Shown here in pieces: positions 52,335 through 61,808 of a DNA stretch of 64,000 nt (its first letter is position 1; every line of letters starts with the position of its first letter). Both the position numbers and the translations under genes were made by a program. This DNA is from Rhynchopus sp. YZ270_cl-10 (lineage: Eukaryota; Euglenozoa; Diplonemea; Diplonemida; Diplonemidae): positions 310,001 through 374,000 of the forward strand of contig OZ037876.1 of NCBI GenBank assembly GCA_964035575.1. The letters are read 5' to 3'. The notes below the pieces were generated by a model that did no database searches, was not told the DNA's origin, and was given only the letters and a program-made list of their open reading frames with translations.

Positions 52335-53514
52335 TTATTCTCTATCATCGGAGTGGTTCGTGATCGTGATGTGCACTTCGTCCGGGTTGGTGATGACTTC
52401 CTCCTCTGTGCTTCCCATGAGGCCTACTTGGCTGGAAGGCTGTCTTGTGCCGAAGGAGGACACACTCTCGCCCAGTTGATAGTACCCCATGTCTGCTGCA
52501 GCATCCAGCACCTTCTTGTGGAACCCAGGCACCGTCAGCATCTGTTTCAGAAGAAGCAAAATAATGAATTTTTTTTGAAAGATGAACCTGAGTCCCGCGG
52601 TTTTGGTCAAGTGAGGATCGTATCGGCTGTGCAGCTTTTCTCAGGGGCCGAAAAAAGTAACAAAACAAAAAAATAAAATAAAACCCTCCCACATACCTGC
52701 TCGAAATAGGTCTCCACCGACGCCTCTAATTTGTCATCCGGGATGCCCTCATTCTCGAGAGCCTTGTACAGAGATGGAATCACGCCGGTTGCATCCACGA
52801 TTGCCGCAAATCTGTGTTTTTTTGTACGAGTGTGCAGGCTGTTAAGTCACATTCGCTTCCGGCGATTTGGAAAATTTTTGAAAGGGAAAAGCGATTTTCT
52901 TCAGGGCTCGTAGGGCCTATTTTAGGCCATATTCTTTGTCAAAAATCCACATTTTTCACATACTCAGGATGCTCGCTGATTTCTGTGTATCGGAGGAGCA
53001 GTGCTTCATCTGTTTCAGGGTACAGCGGGTTTGCTGGCGGCGACGGAGGTGGGGAGGTGCCGCACTGTGGCAGTGTGTGCCGGGATGCCGAGAGCGCAAG
53101 GGAGAGGGTGTCGGTGCCGGGACTGCGGATGCCTTGGGGTGGGCTGAAACGGCCCTCCCCTGTACTCCGGGCGGCAAAGTCGCAGATACGCTGTGCGACT
53201 TCACCGATACGGTCGTACTCCGACGGGGCTTCTGGGTTCGAGTAAACTTCGCTTTGTTCCACATCCGCCGCACATTCCTCTTCGCAACGTCTGTCCCCCG
53301 TCATTCTAGTATTCGAGAGCGCAGACTCAGAGTCGCTCACACCGTTCGAATCATCGCTCGCAGCGCTTTGCCGTGACGACACCACATCGTTCTTCACTGT
53401 CCGATGCCCCTTCGCACGCTTCTTAAGACTCCTTCTTCTACACACCCCAGCCACAATACAAATCACCAAGACCGCAACACCACCAAGAACAGAGGCAATG
53501 ATCGCGATGCTCAT
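52335..53514 (-). CDS. single-pass membrane protein with cytosolic acidic and helical tail, three exons
   Basis: My model on the minus strand is 53514-52964, 52811-52697 and 52541-52335, giving 290 residues. Junctions are GA|GTATGTG..AACACAG|A and CAG|GTATGTG..GAAACAG|ATG, with phase kept. Residues 3-25 (IAIIASVLGGVAVLVICIVA) are a membrane helix followed by CRRRSLKKR, so the rest probably faces the cytosol. Residues 45-165 are Ser/Asp/Pro-rich. The last 110 residues look folded (FAAIVDATGVIPSLYKALEN, then MLTVPGFHKKVLDAAADMGY). Family unknown. Intron 2 carries a hairpin repeat copy at 52578-52611. A CTTAG acceptor ends at 53536, 22 bases before the ATG. Confidence 0.75.
52578..52611 (+). repeat. 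short hairpin repeat copy inside an intron
   Basis: GATGAACCTGAGTCCCGCGG then TTTTGGTCAAGTG, a diverged member lying in intron 2 of the single-pass membrane protein gene. Confidence 0.5.
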
Positions 53515-53827
53515 CGGAAGAGAGTGCAGAGAAGGCTAAGGATGGGCAGATGTACGCAGGGGGGTGTGTGGAAGGAGGAAGCGAAGTTTTCCCTCCTAGG
53601 GTAGTGAGGGGTGGGGGTGCGTTCCCGAGGGAGGGGATGGGCTGGAGCAGGGTAGTGTTGTTACTGTGGGGGGTGGAAAAGTGTTGCGGGTTTTTTTGGG
53701 AAGGAGTGAAAGAAAAGTTGGTCATGTGATGAACCTCTAAGTCTCCAGTGATTTAGTTGATATTTAGGTTGAGAGAGCAAAGGGGATCAACTGAAACGCG
53801 CGGTGGCGGTGAACTAGCCTGGTCTAG

Positions 53828-53962
53828 AGGGCCGCGAAATACAACATGGACTCCAGGTTGGGGAATGCGAAGGATTTGGCCGAGTGGGCAAAGGAGCACA
53901 TGGACCCTATCCGATTTCAGATATCTGCTAAAAAAAAATGGGGAAAGTATGGGGCTATATAA
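53828..53962 (+). other. short coding-like plus-strand relic
   Basis: Reads MDSRLGNAKDLAEWAKEHMD then PIRFQIS before low-complexity Lys and a stop. The composition is protein-like and stands out from its surroundings. No family recognised; probably a fragment of a decayed element or gene. Confidence 0.25.
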
Positions 53963-54116
53963 CGTAACCGAGGAAATCTAAAGCACGATTATGTACCATA
54001 AACGACAAATTAAGGAACGATAAACTTAAGGAACGTGTGTATCGTTCCTTAACAGTTCTCGTTTTGCGGTAATTTCTTTTGAATTGTCAAATATTGAAAA
54101 AAAGAATGAAAAATAA

Positions 54117-54580
54117 CATAGATGGTAGTCGGCCCGAGTCGGGCCGAGTTTTTGGAAAATCTGGGAGTCGGGCCGACTCGGGCCGACTTTTTTTTATTTT
54201 TTTTTTTTTTCAAAAGTCGGGCCGACTCGGGCCGAGTCGAAAAAAATTTTTTTTTAAAAAAAAAAGTCGGCCCGAGTCGAAAAAAAAACTCGGCCCGAGT
54301 CGGCCCGAGTCAGCCCGAGTCGGCCCGACTCGGGTCCCCCCCACAGTAAAATCTTTTCCAAAAAAAAAAAAAAAACCAAAAAAAAACAAAACAAAAAAAA
54401 AAAACCCAAAAAAAAAAAACCAAAAAAAATTCGACTCGGCCCGACTCGGGCCGACTTTTTTTTGAGTCGGGCCGAGTTTTTTCGACTCGGCCCGACTCGG
54501 GCCGACCCTGAAAAAAAATTTTTTGAAAAAAAAAAATAACGAAAAGTGGTCGGCCCGAGTCGGCCCGACTACCATCTATG
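54117..54580. mobile_element. 464-bp element built of TCGGCCCGAG palindromes
   Basis: The ends are an exact inverted repeat, CATAGATGGTAGTCGG and its complement, flanked by AAATAA on each side as a possible 6-base target duplication. The interior is mostly GTCGGGCCGACTCGGGCCGA-type palindromic units, in both orientations, separated by long A- or T-runs. The ORFs across it are low complexity and not genes. Confidence 0.82.
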
Positions 54581-55090
54581 AAATAAAAGTGAATATAAAT
54601 AGGATGACAGCTTTGAAGGTACAACGCCACCTGCAGGCAGAAGATACCTTCATCAATCTTCGAAACGATTAGAGAGAGAAAAAAATACGTAAACCTCGCA
54701 CAACCATCTAAAAGAAAGCGACCACCAAAAGCAAAGTCAGGGGATGGGGAAGAGCTGATATTATGCGCAACCCCTGTATGGCTTTTTTTGACCACCATTT
54801 AAAGACCTATGTGCCTCAAACGCACACAATAAACCGGAAATATCCCACTCATAGGAAATACTCACAGTTTTCAAATACACCCAAAAAAATAGTAAATGTC
54901 ACCACTAAAGCATCTACAGAACGTTATTTATGGTTTCCGCTCGTTGCGAAAAAGGAGTACATCAAAACGGCAGTGTTTCCCCCCTCCTCCCGCTTCTCCT
55001 CCAAGCACCCCATATCCCCACTCCCTCATTTTTAAATCATTTCTTTGGTGTCTTCGTCAAAGAAACGAATGTGTTTTATTCTTTTTATTT

Positions 55091-55621
55091 TTATTGATCC
55101 TCCGATCCATCCGCAAGCTGTTCATCAGTGCAGACGTTCATTTCATTTTTGCAGATCGCAGTGCGAAGGTCTTGGACGTGATCTTTGAAGTGCGCGAGGA
55201 GGTAGTCTTCATGGTCGTGGAGGATGTCACCGCATCTACGTCCGATGAAGCTGTTGATCCAGGCACCCTGCAGGCGGGAGATGTTTGTGTTGCGGGAGAA
55301 GACGTTCGCAGGCTTGTTGTTCTTACGCAGTATACCGTACAGCTTCTCCACTACATCACAGAGACCGTCCAGCAGGTCCTCCACCTCATAGGACTTCTGC
55401 TTCCCATGGCGCAGTGCGTTCAGCTTCATCAACTCCCCCTTAACATCCCGCACAACACATTTACACGCACTGCACTCCAATTGAGAGTAAACCTTAGGAT
55501 CACCCAAGTCTGCAAGCCCTTCAATATTCTCCTCCGTCGCCTCAGTACCCTTATTAAAAGCAGCGGCAGAAACATAAGCAAACAGCGCAGCCTGTACCAA
55601 AGCAAATATCATCGTCTTCAT
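55091..55621 (-). CDS. Canopy / saposin-like ER protein (CNPY, DUF3456 type)
   Basis: 176 residues, intronless. Residues 1-19 (MKTMIFALVQAALFAYVSA) are a signal peptide. The mature part has the saposin-like cysteine pattern Cys50, 53, 55, 88, 130, 157 and 164: LECSACKCVVRDVKGEL, YEVEDLLDGLCDVVEKLYGI, RRCGDILHDHEDYLLAHF, then ICKNEMNVCTDEQL. This is the Canopy arrangement; animal members are ER proteins that help receptors and antibodies fold. No KDEL-type end is present (it ends GSEDQ), so retention is uncertain. A CCATTCAG acceptor ends at 55645. It is next to another secretory-pathway gene. Confidence 0.85.
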   Translation of the reverse strand: MKTMIFALVQAALFAYVSAAAFNKGTEATEENIEGLADLGDPKVYSQLECSACKCVVRDVKGELMKLNALRHGKQKSYEVEDLLDGLCDVVEKLYGILRKNNKPANVFSRNTNISRLQGAWINSFIGRRCGDILHDHEDYLLAHFKDHVQDLRTAICKNEMNVCTDEQLADGSEDQ

Positions 55622-55795
55622 TTTTAAAAAAGGGTGTAGGTTTTCTGAATGGAGTGATTTTTTTTTTGGGGGGTGTTCATGAGAGGGGGTTGTAAAGAGG
55701 AAAAAATGAAACTGTTTTTTTTTGGCATCACAAAAAAGCCCCCTCCCTTCCCATAGATACAAAAACCCCAAAATGTTGTTACTTTTTTTTTGTGT

Positions 55796-55964
55796 CTCAT
55801 GGATGGCACCCGTTACCGGTATCAGGTATTACCGGGTTTTTTAGTAATGCCACGGAAAATACTCGGTACTGACAACTGGCACCTGGTTGGACCCGGTAAT
55901 ACCCGGTAATGTAAATTTAAAAATCCGGTAATTCCCGGTACCCGCAACGGGTGGCATACATGAG
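55796..55964. mobile_element. 169-bp foldback element with CTCATG ends
   Basis: Left CTCATGGATGGCACCCGTTA and right GCAACGGGTGGCATACATGAG are inverted over about 40 bases with a few mismatches, continuing through ATTACCGG/CCGGTAAT motifs. The interior is more CCGGTA-type repeats. It lies between the Canopy-like and PSI genes. Confidence 0.78.
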
Positions 55965-56016
55965 TGTTTGTTAAAAAAATTGCTAGAGGATTTTCCAATA
56001 AAAGGGTCGTGTTCTT

Positions 56017-56781
56017 TTATTGGGTGCGTTCGGAGATCGTTTTGGAGACGAGGGAATAGAGCCACTCAAGGGTGTTGGCGAGGGAAGGGGACGTGGACGG
56101 GTGGACGTGGGTGGCACCCTTGATGAAGCAGGTGACGCCGCTGGCGTGGGTGTTCTTGAGGCCAGAGGAGGCATCGTCAGAGAAGTCCACATGCGCTACC
56201 TTAGCAATACCACGCACAGTCTTTGCAAGCGTCTTCAGGTCCTCGTCGTTGCCGTCTGTGTTCGAAAACTTGACCACCCAAAACCTGTCGCTCTCCTCAA
56301 GCGTCTTCGTCATGTTCGCCCCTGTCAGGTACACGGGTTTGCTGTCGGACGCCTTCTTACCCTTCTTGCCCTTCTTGCCTTTCCCCTTCCCTGGGACGTA
56401 GTCTTTTCTCCAGTAGTTTTCACCTTCGCCGCAGTTTGTGTTCGCGAAGCCACCACACATTCTGTGAAGTATTTGGTCAAAAATCGGGCAGAGAGAGAAA
56501 GAGAGGGGATTGCTCGAAGGAGCCTTCGCAGATGCCACAACTAGAGGTGCGAGAGACAGAACAAAGCAAAAAAGAGAGAGAAGAGAGAAGAGAGAAGAGA
56601 AAAGAGAACCCCTTGGCAAGATGAACCCAAGCACCACAAAGGCATACCTCTGGATTGGGCACCACCCAAACCCTGCATCGATGCACTGTGCACAGGTCTT
56701 GAAGTCTGCAAAGTCGACTGCATGCACTATGGGGGTGCAGAGCGCAAGCACACCCACGGCAATAACAGAGAACAACTTCAT
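56017..56781 (-). CDS. secreted PSI plus thioredoxin-like protein, two exons
   Basis: Exons on the minus strand are 56781-56648 and 56461-56017, joined AG|GTATGCC..CTTCACAG|A, giving 192 residues. Residues 1-21 are a signal peptide. Residues 29-62 have the Cys spacing of a PSI domain (CAQCIDAGFGWCPIQRMCGG then NCGEGENYW). A GKGKGKKGKKGKK linker follows. Residues 86-190 look like a thioredoxin fold (FWVVKFSN, then KVAHVDFSDD), without CxxC, so a redox role is unlikely and a chaperone or binding role in the ER is inferred. A CTTCATTCAG acceptor ends at 56802. The unspliced frame through the intron is open, so it could be misannotated as one exon. Confidence 0.78.
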   Translation of the reverse strand: MKLFSVIAVGVLALCTPIVHAVDFADFKTCAQCIDAGFGWCPIQRYAFVVLGFILPRGSLFSSLFSLLSLFCFVLSLAPLVVASAKAPSSNPLSFSLCPIFDQILHRMCGGFANTNCGEGENYWRKDYVPGKGKGKKGKKGKKASDSKPVYLTGANMTKTLEESDRFWVVKFSNTDGNDEDLKTLAKTVRGIAKVAHVDFSDDASSGLKNTHASGVTCFIKGATHVHPSTSPSLANTLEWLYSLVSKTISERTQ

Positions 56782-56937
56782 TTTGTGTTTTCCCCCCCTT
56801 TCTGAATGAAGTATTGTAGTGCATCGCATGGACTGAATCAAGAGTAAAAAAAAAAAAACCATTTTTTGTATCTCAAATCACAAAAAAAAGACGACATAAA
56901 ATCCACACTGCAAATATTATAACATCTAAAGGGGGGT

Positions 56938-57312
56938 TCATTCGCGAGCTAGGTTATCTTTGAAGATATGTTCGTCCTCTTTGGTGAGGTCAAGGACAGA
57001 TGCGATGGACGAAAAGTAGTTCTTGGCAAGGTGGTAGAACTCAGGTTTCGTCAGCTTTGACATAAACATGTCCAGGGCTTCGTCTTCGTCAATGCCGTCA
57101 ATGCCAATCTCATCGGAAATGTAGTTCAAGGCAACTGTAAGTTTCTCCACATCCTCCACACCCCCAGACTTCTCCAGCGCCTCGTCGCAGGTCGTCAAAA
57201 AGCTTCCCTTGTCAAGCAAAAACCGCTGAATCTTTTCGACCAATGCCTGCAGCTCCTCTGTCAATTCCTCAACAGGACGCTCCACCTCCTCCACCTCAGG
57301 TTCGTGTGCCAT
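56938..57312 (-). CDS. small acidic protein, 124 aa
   Basis: Starts MAHEPEVEEVERPVEELTEE; strongly acidic and helical throughout. A segment GIDGIDEDEALDMF resembles a degenerate EF-hand loop but lacks the full 12-residue pattern, so calcium binding is not claimed. A CATCACCACAG acceptor ends at 57328, just upstream, and favours this ATG over one 17 codons earlier. Family unknown. Confidence 0.72.
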   Translation of the reverse strand: MAHEPEVEEVERPVEELTEELQALVEKIQRFLLDKGSFLTTCDEALEKSGGVEDVEKLTVALNYISDEIGIDGIDEDEALDMFMSKLTKPEFYHLAKNYFSSIASVLDLTKEDEHIFKDNLARE

Positions 57313-58722
57313 GTTGCGATGTGCGTTCTGTGGTGATGCTATGTCTGGTGGTTTTATAATCATGCAGACAAATTGGAAAAATATGAGGGCGTCAAATTGG
57401 GTTTGAGGAGGTGTTCATCTGATAGTGCAATATTAACTGATGGAAAAATTGGGGATGAAAAAAACCGCCCGCATAGAGAGACTTTGAAGAGTTGCTCGTC
57501 TGCTGCATACTTTGCAACTTAAAAAAACGTTCGGTTTTTTTTTGCAACTCACAAAGAGGTCAACTAGCGGGAGGGGGAAAAGTTGAAAGAACGAATTATG
57601 CCTGAGGCATGATAGACACAACACACATCTAAAAAAAAAACACATCTGCTGATTTCGTAAGCCGCGCAGGGGAAGGAGGTACTGAAAATTTTAAAATTCA
57701 AAAAAACAAAAATTACTTTCTCTTCATCGAAAAGAAAGCAGCATGTATTCCAAAAGAAACAACAGATGTGAACCAAGGACGGCACGCGAGAAGAACACGA
57801 GACTCGATAAAAGCTAAGCACAGAACATGGGAGGGGGAAATAGAGGTTATTGATGCAGGCACCTCCAACTGACCCGAAGCCAGCCTTTGAATGAAAGCAC
57901 AATTACAAAAAAAAAACAAAAGAGTTTCTGCAAGCATCATTGCATTTGAGCTATGATGGGGGACAGAAACGGAACACAATAGACGCTGATTACACAAAGG
58001 GCAGAGTTTTAGTGCAAATACCGCAACAGATGCAGGCACAAAAAAAGGAAGATGAGTACAAACGCCTCACCGTACATCGGTGGACGCAGGCACAAAAAAA
58101 GAAAAGGATTGGAAACATCTGGTCAGATGTCACCAATCATAGTTTTAAACCACCAGAGGCGAGCACATCGCTCACATAAAAAACCCATGGCACCACCCCT
58201 TACCCCCAATTTAAAGCACGCCGGTTTATTCAAAGAATTAATATGCAAAGCAGATTTCGTTCCAAAAAAAAAAAAAAACTCATGCTGTGATCGGAATCCA
58301 AATTATTCGTACTTCTCTCGTCGGGATTCCGACCACATACGTTCTTTCGATTGCCACGTAGTCTCTACCTGAATAAAAAATACTTCAGAAGCAACCCCAC
58401 GACACCTAGAGCAAAACACAACACCCTGCAGGGGGCAATCATGCGAGATCAAAGCTAGAAAAGACAACACTCCCTCCCCCCCCTTAAGGCCCTCCCCCCC
58501 CCCCTTAGGGGGGTCCGTCCGGCCGTTTTTGCTGTCCAAAACCGCTTTTTTTGAAAAAAAAACCCGAAAAAACACTCAAAACCACCCAAAACCACCCAAA
58601 AACCACCCAAAAACCACCCGAAATTGCAAAAAAATGCACTTCTGGGCACCAATTTTCATTTTTTTCTGACTTTTTGGCACTTTTTTCCGCTTTTTTCACT
58701 GCAATTTGACCTCCAAATATGC

Positions 58723-59006
58723 CTAAATTTCCATAATCTGAGACAACAGAGCGACCAAAGGCCCCTTCAACATCTTGCCGGGACCGTTGTCAATCGTATC
58801 ACAATCTTCCGCAAATTCCCCCAACTCTCCCTTTGAGAAGAGGTGTAGTACCTTTTCGCTGTATTGGAGTTGGGCCTTCTGGGTGCTTGCCATAGACCTG
58901 CGCCTGTGGGTCGCTTGCTTGTGTGCTGCGGTAAGTTCTTCTCGCGAGAGAGACGGAACCCAACCTAGACTGTAGAGGATGTCTAGGTTCCAGCGGCAGT
59001 GGGCGA
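58723..59006 (-). other. orphan coding-like ORF fragment
   Basis: 94 open codons on the gene strand without an ATG until 58893. The sequence reads AHCRWNLDILYSLGWVPSLS, REELTAAHKQATHRRRSM, then SEKVLHLFSKGELGEFAEDC. It looks like genuine protein, perhaps an exon or a relic. No splice partners were found and the family is unknown. Confidence 0.35.
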
Positions 59007-59199
59007 GTTATCGGGGTACCGGGCTCCGTCCGTGATGGCTTGCAACTTGGTCAAGGACACCGACAACGGATTCGCATGAATCGTTCCTCATGGGGGAGTA
59101 CGCATGCAAGTATTCACTGCACTGTGGAAGAGGACACGTTGTCATGAAATGGGACAGAAGATTTAGCCTCCGTCACCGCAGTCCCTAGCAAGTGTTGCA

Positions 59200-60170
59200 A
59201 GTACGATTTTCCACAGCTCGGGAGGTCTGTCGGGCAGGTCGGGGGGATTTGGACACTTCTGCGACTGCCTGAACACACTTTTTGGGCTTTAGAGTGCGAA
59301 AAACGTCAAAAAGGGGGGTATACGGGTAGTTTAAGCGTTGCAGACACATACACACCCCCAAAAATACACCTAGGGACCCCAAAAAGCTGCAAAAACCACA
59401 CATTTCCACCTCGGGACCCCAGCGGAGGTGGGCTGAGGTGGTTTCCGGGTGTTTTGATTGAATTTACATTAGTTTTTTTTGATGAAAAAAATCGTGTTTT
59501 GCTAACCGTTTCTAGCCGGAGTAAGTGTTGCAAAGTGTTGCATAGCAGGCCCATACCCGTTGCATGCCATTTCATGGCCCAAAATAGCCTCCCGAGTGTC
59601 CCAAATGCTATTTTTCACCCCACATGAGGTCTGGGAGTCATTTCCTGGGGTATTTGGACACTATGACGACTGTCATATTACTTTTTTGGGGGTTTTCAGG
59701 ACGGGATTTTTTTTAGAAACGATGAAAACGGGCTATTTTTAAGCTTTTTAGGCACATATGCACACTGAAAAATGCATCTGGGACCCACACAGGACCCCCA
59801 AAAAGCTGTAAAACTATACATTACCACCCCGGTAACCCAGAGGAGGTGGACCGAGGTGTTTTTCGGGTCTTTAGAAGGAGTTTTATATGATAGGAGAAAT
59901 TTTTTTATAAGTGTTGCATTTTGCCCCAAAGTGTGACGCGAGCGTGACGGTATTTTGAGGGGTTTTTTCACAAAAAATCGATTTTTTTTAGTCAGGAAAG
60001 TCTCTGTAGAGGTTTTCTGGCGGTTTATTGGGATATTTGGGTGATCCCCAGGGCGATTTGCGGCCAGGTACGCCCATTTTAGCGGATTTCTTCACCTAAA
60101 TTTCAAAAAAATGGTTTTGGACACCAAATCCTTAAGGAATTCCTTCTACGTGGACCCCCCTACCCCCCCC
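59200..60170. repeat. degenerate tandem repeat, unit about 390 bp
   Basis: 59240-59580 and 59640-59960 align in order (TTGGACAC-T-CGACTG, GGACCCC-AAAAGCTG, ACCC-G-GGAGGTGG, AAGTGTTGCA), with a partial third copy after 60000 (TATTTGG, GTGATCC). Copies are strongly diverged, so the array is old. Confidence 0.65.
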
Positions 60171-60185
60171 CCCCCCCCTTTACGC

Positions 60186-61313
60186 TCAGCATCGAATGGC
60201 GATGCTGCTGCCTTCTCCATCGAGGAAGGGTTGGCTTTGGTTCACGTTCACATCGCTTGCGGCGCGGGCAGGAGACGTGTTGCTACCACCACCACTAGCA
60301 CCGCGTGTCGTATAGTCCAATGGAACCAGACAGCAGCAGCCGCGTACAAGCGTTTTCCTCCAGTAAACGAGAAGCATAAGGGTGCCGAGAGCACCTACAC
60401 AGAGAATGAGAAGACCAAGGAAGTTTGCTTGGGGTGAAAGCGCAGGCCGGATCATGTGGCCTACATAGAGCGAAGCGGCCATCCAGAACAACGTTGCTGC
60501 CGTCATTGGGAACAACGCTGTCAGAATTGCGCAAGACAGCGCGGCACGATCATGCGCGACCAACGAGTCAAGCTGTGGCGGGCACCATGGACCATCATCC
60601 AGCAGCACCCCTAGGCGTGACACCCAATCGTATTCCGAAACAGTGCAGTCCGGTTGCGTCCCGGTTCCAACCACCTCCATAGTCAAGCTTCTGTCGGGAA
60701 GGCCGAGAAGGCTTTGTACACAGACCGACGCTGCAGCGCTTGCGTGAAGACCAGGTTGTTTAGAAGCTTGCGTCCCAAAGAGATCCCCTTGGCGGATCAG
60801 AAGCCCACGCCATCCTTGCCGTGCACTCACCACCCCCGCCTTTACAATCACATAGGGGATCCCCGAGGCCCGCACCTCATCCTCCGCACGCCGTTTCCAC
60901 CCAAGGGAAAGCTGTTGTGAATTATTCGCAATAACCGTCCCCAAAGACCACGGACGGCTTGTCCCTGCAGACGATAACAGGATAATCTGGGACACACCCT
61001 GTCTGACTGCCTCGCCCGCCACAACGTTCATATGATGAAAGTAAGTCGCACCCACAGCAGTACGTCCCAGATACATCACCCGGTCAGACCCCTGCACCAC
61101 ACGGCGGAGGTCGTCAAATTCATCACCCCCTCCTTCAATAAGGGACACCATCGTGAGGTCGACGCCCACCTCCCCAAGGCGTTGGTACACACCGTACACA
61201 TTGTCTGTGAGAAGGCGTACGCTGTACCCCTTTTGTGTCAACTGTCCAACAATGTCCGTCTCCAAAAACCCTGCATCGATGACAGCGACTGTCTCGCCTG
61301 CGAGTGTAGTCAT
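60186..61313 (-). CDS. atypical SDR / NmrA-like protein with C-terminal membrane helices
   Basis: 375 residues. The N-terminal Rossmann part begins TVAVIDAGFLETDIVGQL, where the usual GxxGxxG is degraded. It continues with IILLSSAGTSRP and WKRRAEDEVRASGIPYVIVK, the classic atypical-SDR block with the AED-x-V-R-x-SGIPY pattern. Residues about 265-330 contain two hydrophobic helices (CAILTALFPMTAATLFWMAA and FLGLLILCVGALGTLMLLVY), followed by a Ser/Asn-rich tail. Such proteins bind NAD(P) as reductases, isomerases or assembly factors; the weak glycine loop makes catalysis uncertain. A CCCCTTCCAG acceptor ends at 61342 and supports this ATG over one 36 codons upstream. Confidence 0.78.
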   Translation of the reverse strand: MTTLAGETVAVIDAGFLETDIVGQLTQKGYSVRLLTDNVYGVYQRLGEVGVDLTMVSLIEGGGDEFDDLRRVVQGSDRVMYLGRTAVGATYFHHMNVVAGEAVRQGVSQIILLSSAGTSRPWSLGTVIANNSQQLSLGWKRRAEDEVRASGIPYVIVKAGVVSARQGWRGLLIRQGDLFGTQASKQPGLHASAAASVCVQSLLGLPDRSLTMEVVGTGTQPDCTVSEYDWVSRLGVLLDDGPWCPPQLDSLVAHDRAALSCAILTALFPMTAATLFWMAASLYVGHMIRPALSPQANFLGLLILCVGALGTLMLLVYWRKTLVRGCCCLVPLDYTTRGASGGGSNTSPARAASDVNVNQSQPFLDGEGSSIAIRC

Positions 61314-61467
61314 AGCAGGTTTAAGGAAACCATGCACGCCTCTGGAAGGGGGTTGATTGGGTAGTGAAAAAAGAAATAAAAAGATGTAGATAGTGTGGCC
61401 GACGACCCCAAAATAGCGCAAAACAACACTTTATCACACTTTTTCGCACCCCCCCTTCAGCCACACC

Positions 61468-61505
61468 AGATGAACCTAAGTAAGACTCATATGAAGTCAC
61501 CTTCT
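61468..61505 (+). repeat. short hairpin repeat copy
   Basis: AGATGAACCTAAGTAAGACT followed by AAGTCACCTTC, upstream of the SDR gene. Confidence 0.55.
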
Positions 61506-61525
61506 GGAGGGCGCACTTCGGAAAG

Positions 61526-61590
61526 TGCTTGTAAGGGCTGCCCTGATTGATCTTCCCACAACCACCGAATGCCTGTCTGAGTAAAAAAAA
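61526..61590 (+). repeat. fragment related to the SINE-like tail
   Basis: TGTAAGGGCTGCCCTGATTG through GAATGCCTGTCTGAGTAAAA aligns with 41023-41105 (TGTAAGGACAGCCTTGACTG through GATTGCCTCCCTGA and CTGAGTAC plus A-run), with a gap. Confidence 0.55.
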
Positions 61591-61680
61591 AGGTCGTAAG
61601 GGGATGAAGTGAGGGGAGTCTAATTTTGCAAAACACGGTGCGGTCTGTCGTGCTTGGAGTGTGTAAATAACGGACTTACC

Positions 61681-61808
61681 CCCTGAGTCCGACAGTCGGA
61701 CCCCCTGAGTCCGACAGACGGACTCAGGGGTCCGTCTGTCGGACTCTGGAGTCCGACAGACGGACTCTGGAGTCCGACTGTCGGACTCTGGGGTCCGACA
61801 GTCGGACC
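61681..61808. repeat. array of GTCCGACAGTCGGAC palindromes
   Basis: About eight units of TCCGACAGTCGGA or TCCGACAGACGGA separated by CTCAGGGG or CTCTGGA spacers, each able to fold back and to pair with its neighbours. It is followed at 61810-61883 by A/T runs and GGCC palindromes. Confidence 0.8.

Larger units (their letters stand above)
53515..55090. other. gene-free stretch with relic ORF and palindromic element
   Basis: No host gene is supported. Contents are a hairpin repeat copy at 53726-53760, a coding-like plus-strand fragment at 53828-53962, the palindromic element at 54117-54580 and A/T-rich DNA. Confidence 0.55.
57313..60185. other. gene-poor stretch with relic ORF and tandem repeats
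   Basis: Apart from the relic ORF at 58723-59006, no gene is seen. A class-5 repeat lies at 57853-57900, a hairpin-type repeat near 58050-58100, a short inverted repeat (CGGAATCC...GGATTCCG) near 58295-58330, and the degenerate tandem array from 59200. Confidence 0.55.

Noticed and set aside
54079-54798. ORFs over the palindromic element
   Set aside because: Low-complexity RVGPSRAES or KKKK/FFFF runs produced by the palindromes and A/T tracts.
10581-61505. CRISPR-like array from the short hairpin repeats
   Set aside because: Copies are kilobases apart, diverged, and in a eukaryotic genome; there are no regular spacers.
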